Below are positions 6,156-6,649 of a stretch of DNA of 6,649 nt, one piece after another. A program made the translations under genes and the position numbers. The DNA comes from an uncultured Anaerosacchariphilus sp. (GTDB lineage: Bacteria; Bacillota; Clostridia; Lachnospirales; Lachnospiraceae), in contig CAKROP010000124.1 in NCBI GenBank assembly GCA_934373375.1, positions 1 through 6,649 on the forward strand. Direction: 5' to 3'. Numbering within the stretch: position 1 is the stretch's first letter; each line of letters opens with the position of its first letter. The notes under the pieces were generated by a model. The model saw only the letters and a list, made by a program, of their open reading frames with translations, was not told the DNA's origin and ran no database searches.

Positions 6156-6216
6156 GCCGATGAAGGGTTTTGCAGCAAAAAGAGTGATAAAGCTGCGTAG
6201 AAAGCCTTTCGTCGGC
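6156..6216. repeat. Large imperfect inverted repeat of unknown function
   Basis: The outer stem of 12 bp, with two G-T pairs, joins 6156-6167 to 6205-6216. A TTT/AAA segment and an inner 6-bp stem, TGCAGC (6171-6176) / GCTGCG (6192-6197), continue it, closing a 15-nt A-rich loop. No T-run follows on either strand, so it is not a plain terminator. It lies after the cstA terminator and before the rpmE promoter. A possible extended -10 (TG-T-TATAAA, 6131-6139) upstream could transcribe it, but no -35 is visible. Confidence 0.6.
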
Positions 6217-6218
6217 CT

Positions 6219-6254
6219 GAAAATATTTTCAAAAATATTTTCAAAAATATGATC
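6219..6254. repeat. Three tandem 12-bp A/T-rich units upstream of the rpmE promoter
   Basis: GAAAATATTTTC (6219-6230), AAAAATATTTTC (6231-6242) and AAAAATATGATC (6243-6254) are head-to-tail copies; the first is a perfect palindrome. They end 7 bp before the -35 box. The second and third units cover about -40 to -65, where an UP element would bind the RNA polymerase alpha subunit. Confidence 0.75.
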
Positions 6255-6261
6255 TTTCCGC

Positions 6262-6290
6262 TTGTAATCAAGCCAGGTCTGTGCTATAAT
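6262..6290 (+). promoter_or_regulatory. Strong promoter of rpmE with extended -10
   Basis: TTGTAA (6262-6267), a 17-bp spacer and TGCTATAAT (6282-6290) form an extended -10 promoter. The A/T-rich units just upstream resemble an UP element, as expected for a highly expressed ribosomal protein gene. Start near 6297. Confidence 0.8.
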
Positions 6291-6296
6291 CTAAAA

Positions 6297-6446
6297 GCTG
6301 TTGTATGTGCAAGACGTGTACGTTCAGCTCAACTGCAGGGACTTGCAGGGATAGCCCGGGATAGCTTGCTGCGGAAACATCGGAACAGCATTGGCCGGGA
6401 AACAGCAACCAGAAGTTCACAAAATAAATTTGAAGAGGTGAAAATC
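6297..6446 (+). promoter_or_regulatory. Structured leader of rpmE, candidate ribosomal-protein leader
   Basis: The leader is about 150 nt, long for one ribosomal gene. Possible helices are AGCTG (6296-6300) / CAGCT (6325-6329), CCCGG (6355-6359) / CCGGG (6395-6399), and nested in the latter TGCTG (6367-6371) / CAGCA (6386-6390). Two short direct repeats overlap: TGCAGGGA at 6334 and 6344, and GGGATAGC at 6348 and 6358. L31 represses its own translation in E. coli, and L31 leader motifs have been proposed in several phyla. I cannot say whether this matches one. Confidence 0.4.
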
Positions 6447-6649
6447 ATGAAGGAAGGAATCCATCCGGAGTATTATCAGGCAACCGTAACCTGCAACTGC
6501 GGCAACACATTTGTAACAGGTTCTACAAAGAAGGACATCCACGTAGAAATCTGCTCCAAGTGCCACTCATTCTACACAGGTCAGCAGAAGGCTGCTGCAG
6601 CTCGTGGACGTATTGATAAATTCAATCGTAAGTACGGTATTACAAAATA
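6447..6649 (+). CDS. rpmE: 50S ribosomal protein L31, zinc-binding (C+) type; 3' end at window edge
   Basis: L31 is a small protein of the large subunit that bridges to the 30S head. The 67 visible residues start [11 protein letters not shown] and carry the zinc ligands Cys16, Cys18, Cys36 and Cys39, making this the four-cysteine, zinc-dependent form and not the zinc-free paralogue. The C-terminal [12 protein letters not shown] (53-64) is typical of the family. The window ends on TA after Lys67, most likely the first two bases of a stop codon, so the gene is nearly complete. GAGGTG (6435-6440) lies 6 nt before the ATG. It has its own strong promoter and a long leader. In B. subtilis rpmE directly follows rho; here cstA lies between them. 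Confidence 0.96.
   Translation, partial: MKEGIHPEYYQATVTCNCGNTFVTGSTKKDIHVEICSKCHSFYTGQQKAAAARGRIDKFNRKYGITK

Noticed and set aside
6219..6254. Tandem repeat as a CRISPR-like array
   Set aside because: The units are 12 bp and directly adjacent, with no spacers and no cas genes nearby.
6305..6364. 19-codon frame in the rpmE leader with a CxxC motif (MCKTCTF...)
   Set aside because: No SD precedes it, and it starts only about 8 nt from the predicted transcription start. The cysteines are suggestive next to a zinc ribosomal protein but could be chance.

Overview
The window looks like chromosomal DNA from a Gram-positive, low-to-medium GC Clostridia, most likely a Lachnospiraceae-like gut anaerobe. 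The grounds are strong AGGAGG-type ribosome binding sites, sigma-A type promoters with TATAAT boxes, a T-box riboswitch, a Rho factor with a long inserted disordered domain, a CDP-glycerol glycerophosphotransferase-family protein, and a four-cysteine L31. The genus is inference. I see no mobile element, CRISPR array, tRNA or rRNA.

Layout from left to right. (1) A stand-alone Uma2-family (PD-(D/E)xK fold) protein has its own promoter and ends at a strong, bidirectional-looking terminator. (2) A convergent gene on the minus strand encodes a TagB/TagF-like CDP-glycerol glycerophosphotransferase. (3) A compact divergent promoter region of about 200 bases drives that gene leftward and rho rightward. 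(4) rho carries, between its N-terminal helical domain and its RNA-binding domain, about 130 residues of low-complexity sequence with a nearly strict x-(E/D)-R tripeptide repeat. (5) A leader of about 340 nt with the hallmarks of a T-box riboswitch ends in a large intrinsic terminator. (6) cstA, a carbon-starvation/pyruvate or peptide transporter family gene, lies under T-box control. (7) A 390-base gap holds the cstA terminator, a large unexplained hairpin, a 12-bp A/T palindromic tandem repeat, a strong extended -10 promoter and a structured leader. (8) rpmE (L31) runs to the right edge of the window and is complete except for its last base or bases.

The genes do not form one operon: each has its own promoter. 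Two themes stand out. One is RNA-level control: a global transcription terminator (Rho), a tRNA-sensing terminator switch in front of cstA, and a structured leader in front of a ribosomal protein gene. The other is the neighbourhood: rho and rpmE are adjacent in B. subtilis, and here a T-box/cstA unit sits between them. I do not see a wholly new multi-gene system. The most interesting items are the tripeptide-repeat domain of Rho, the T-box on a CstA transporter (best guess: isoleucine tRNA), and the unexplained hairpin at 6156-6216.
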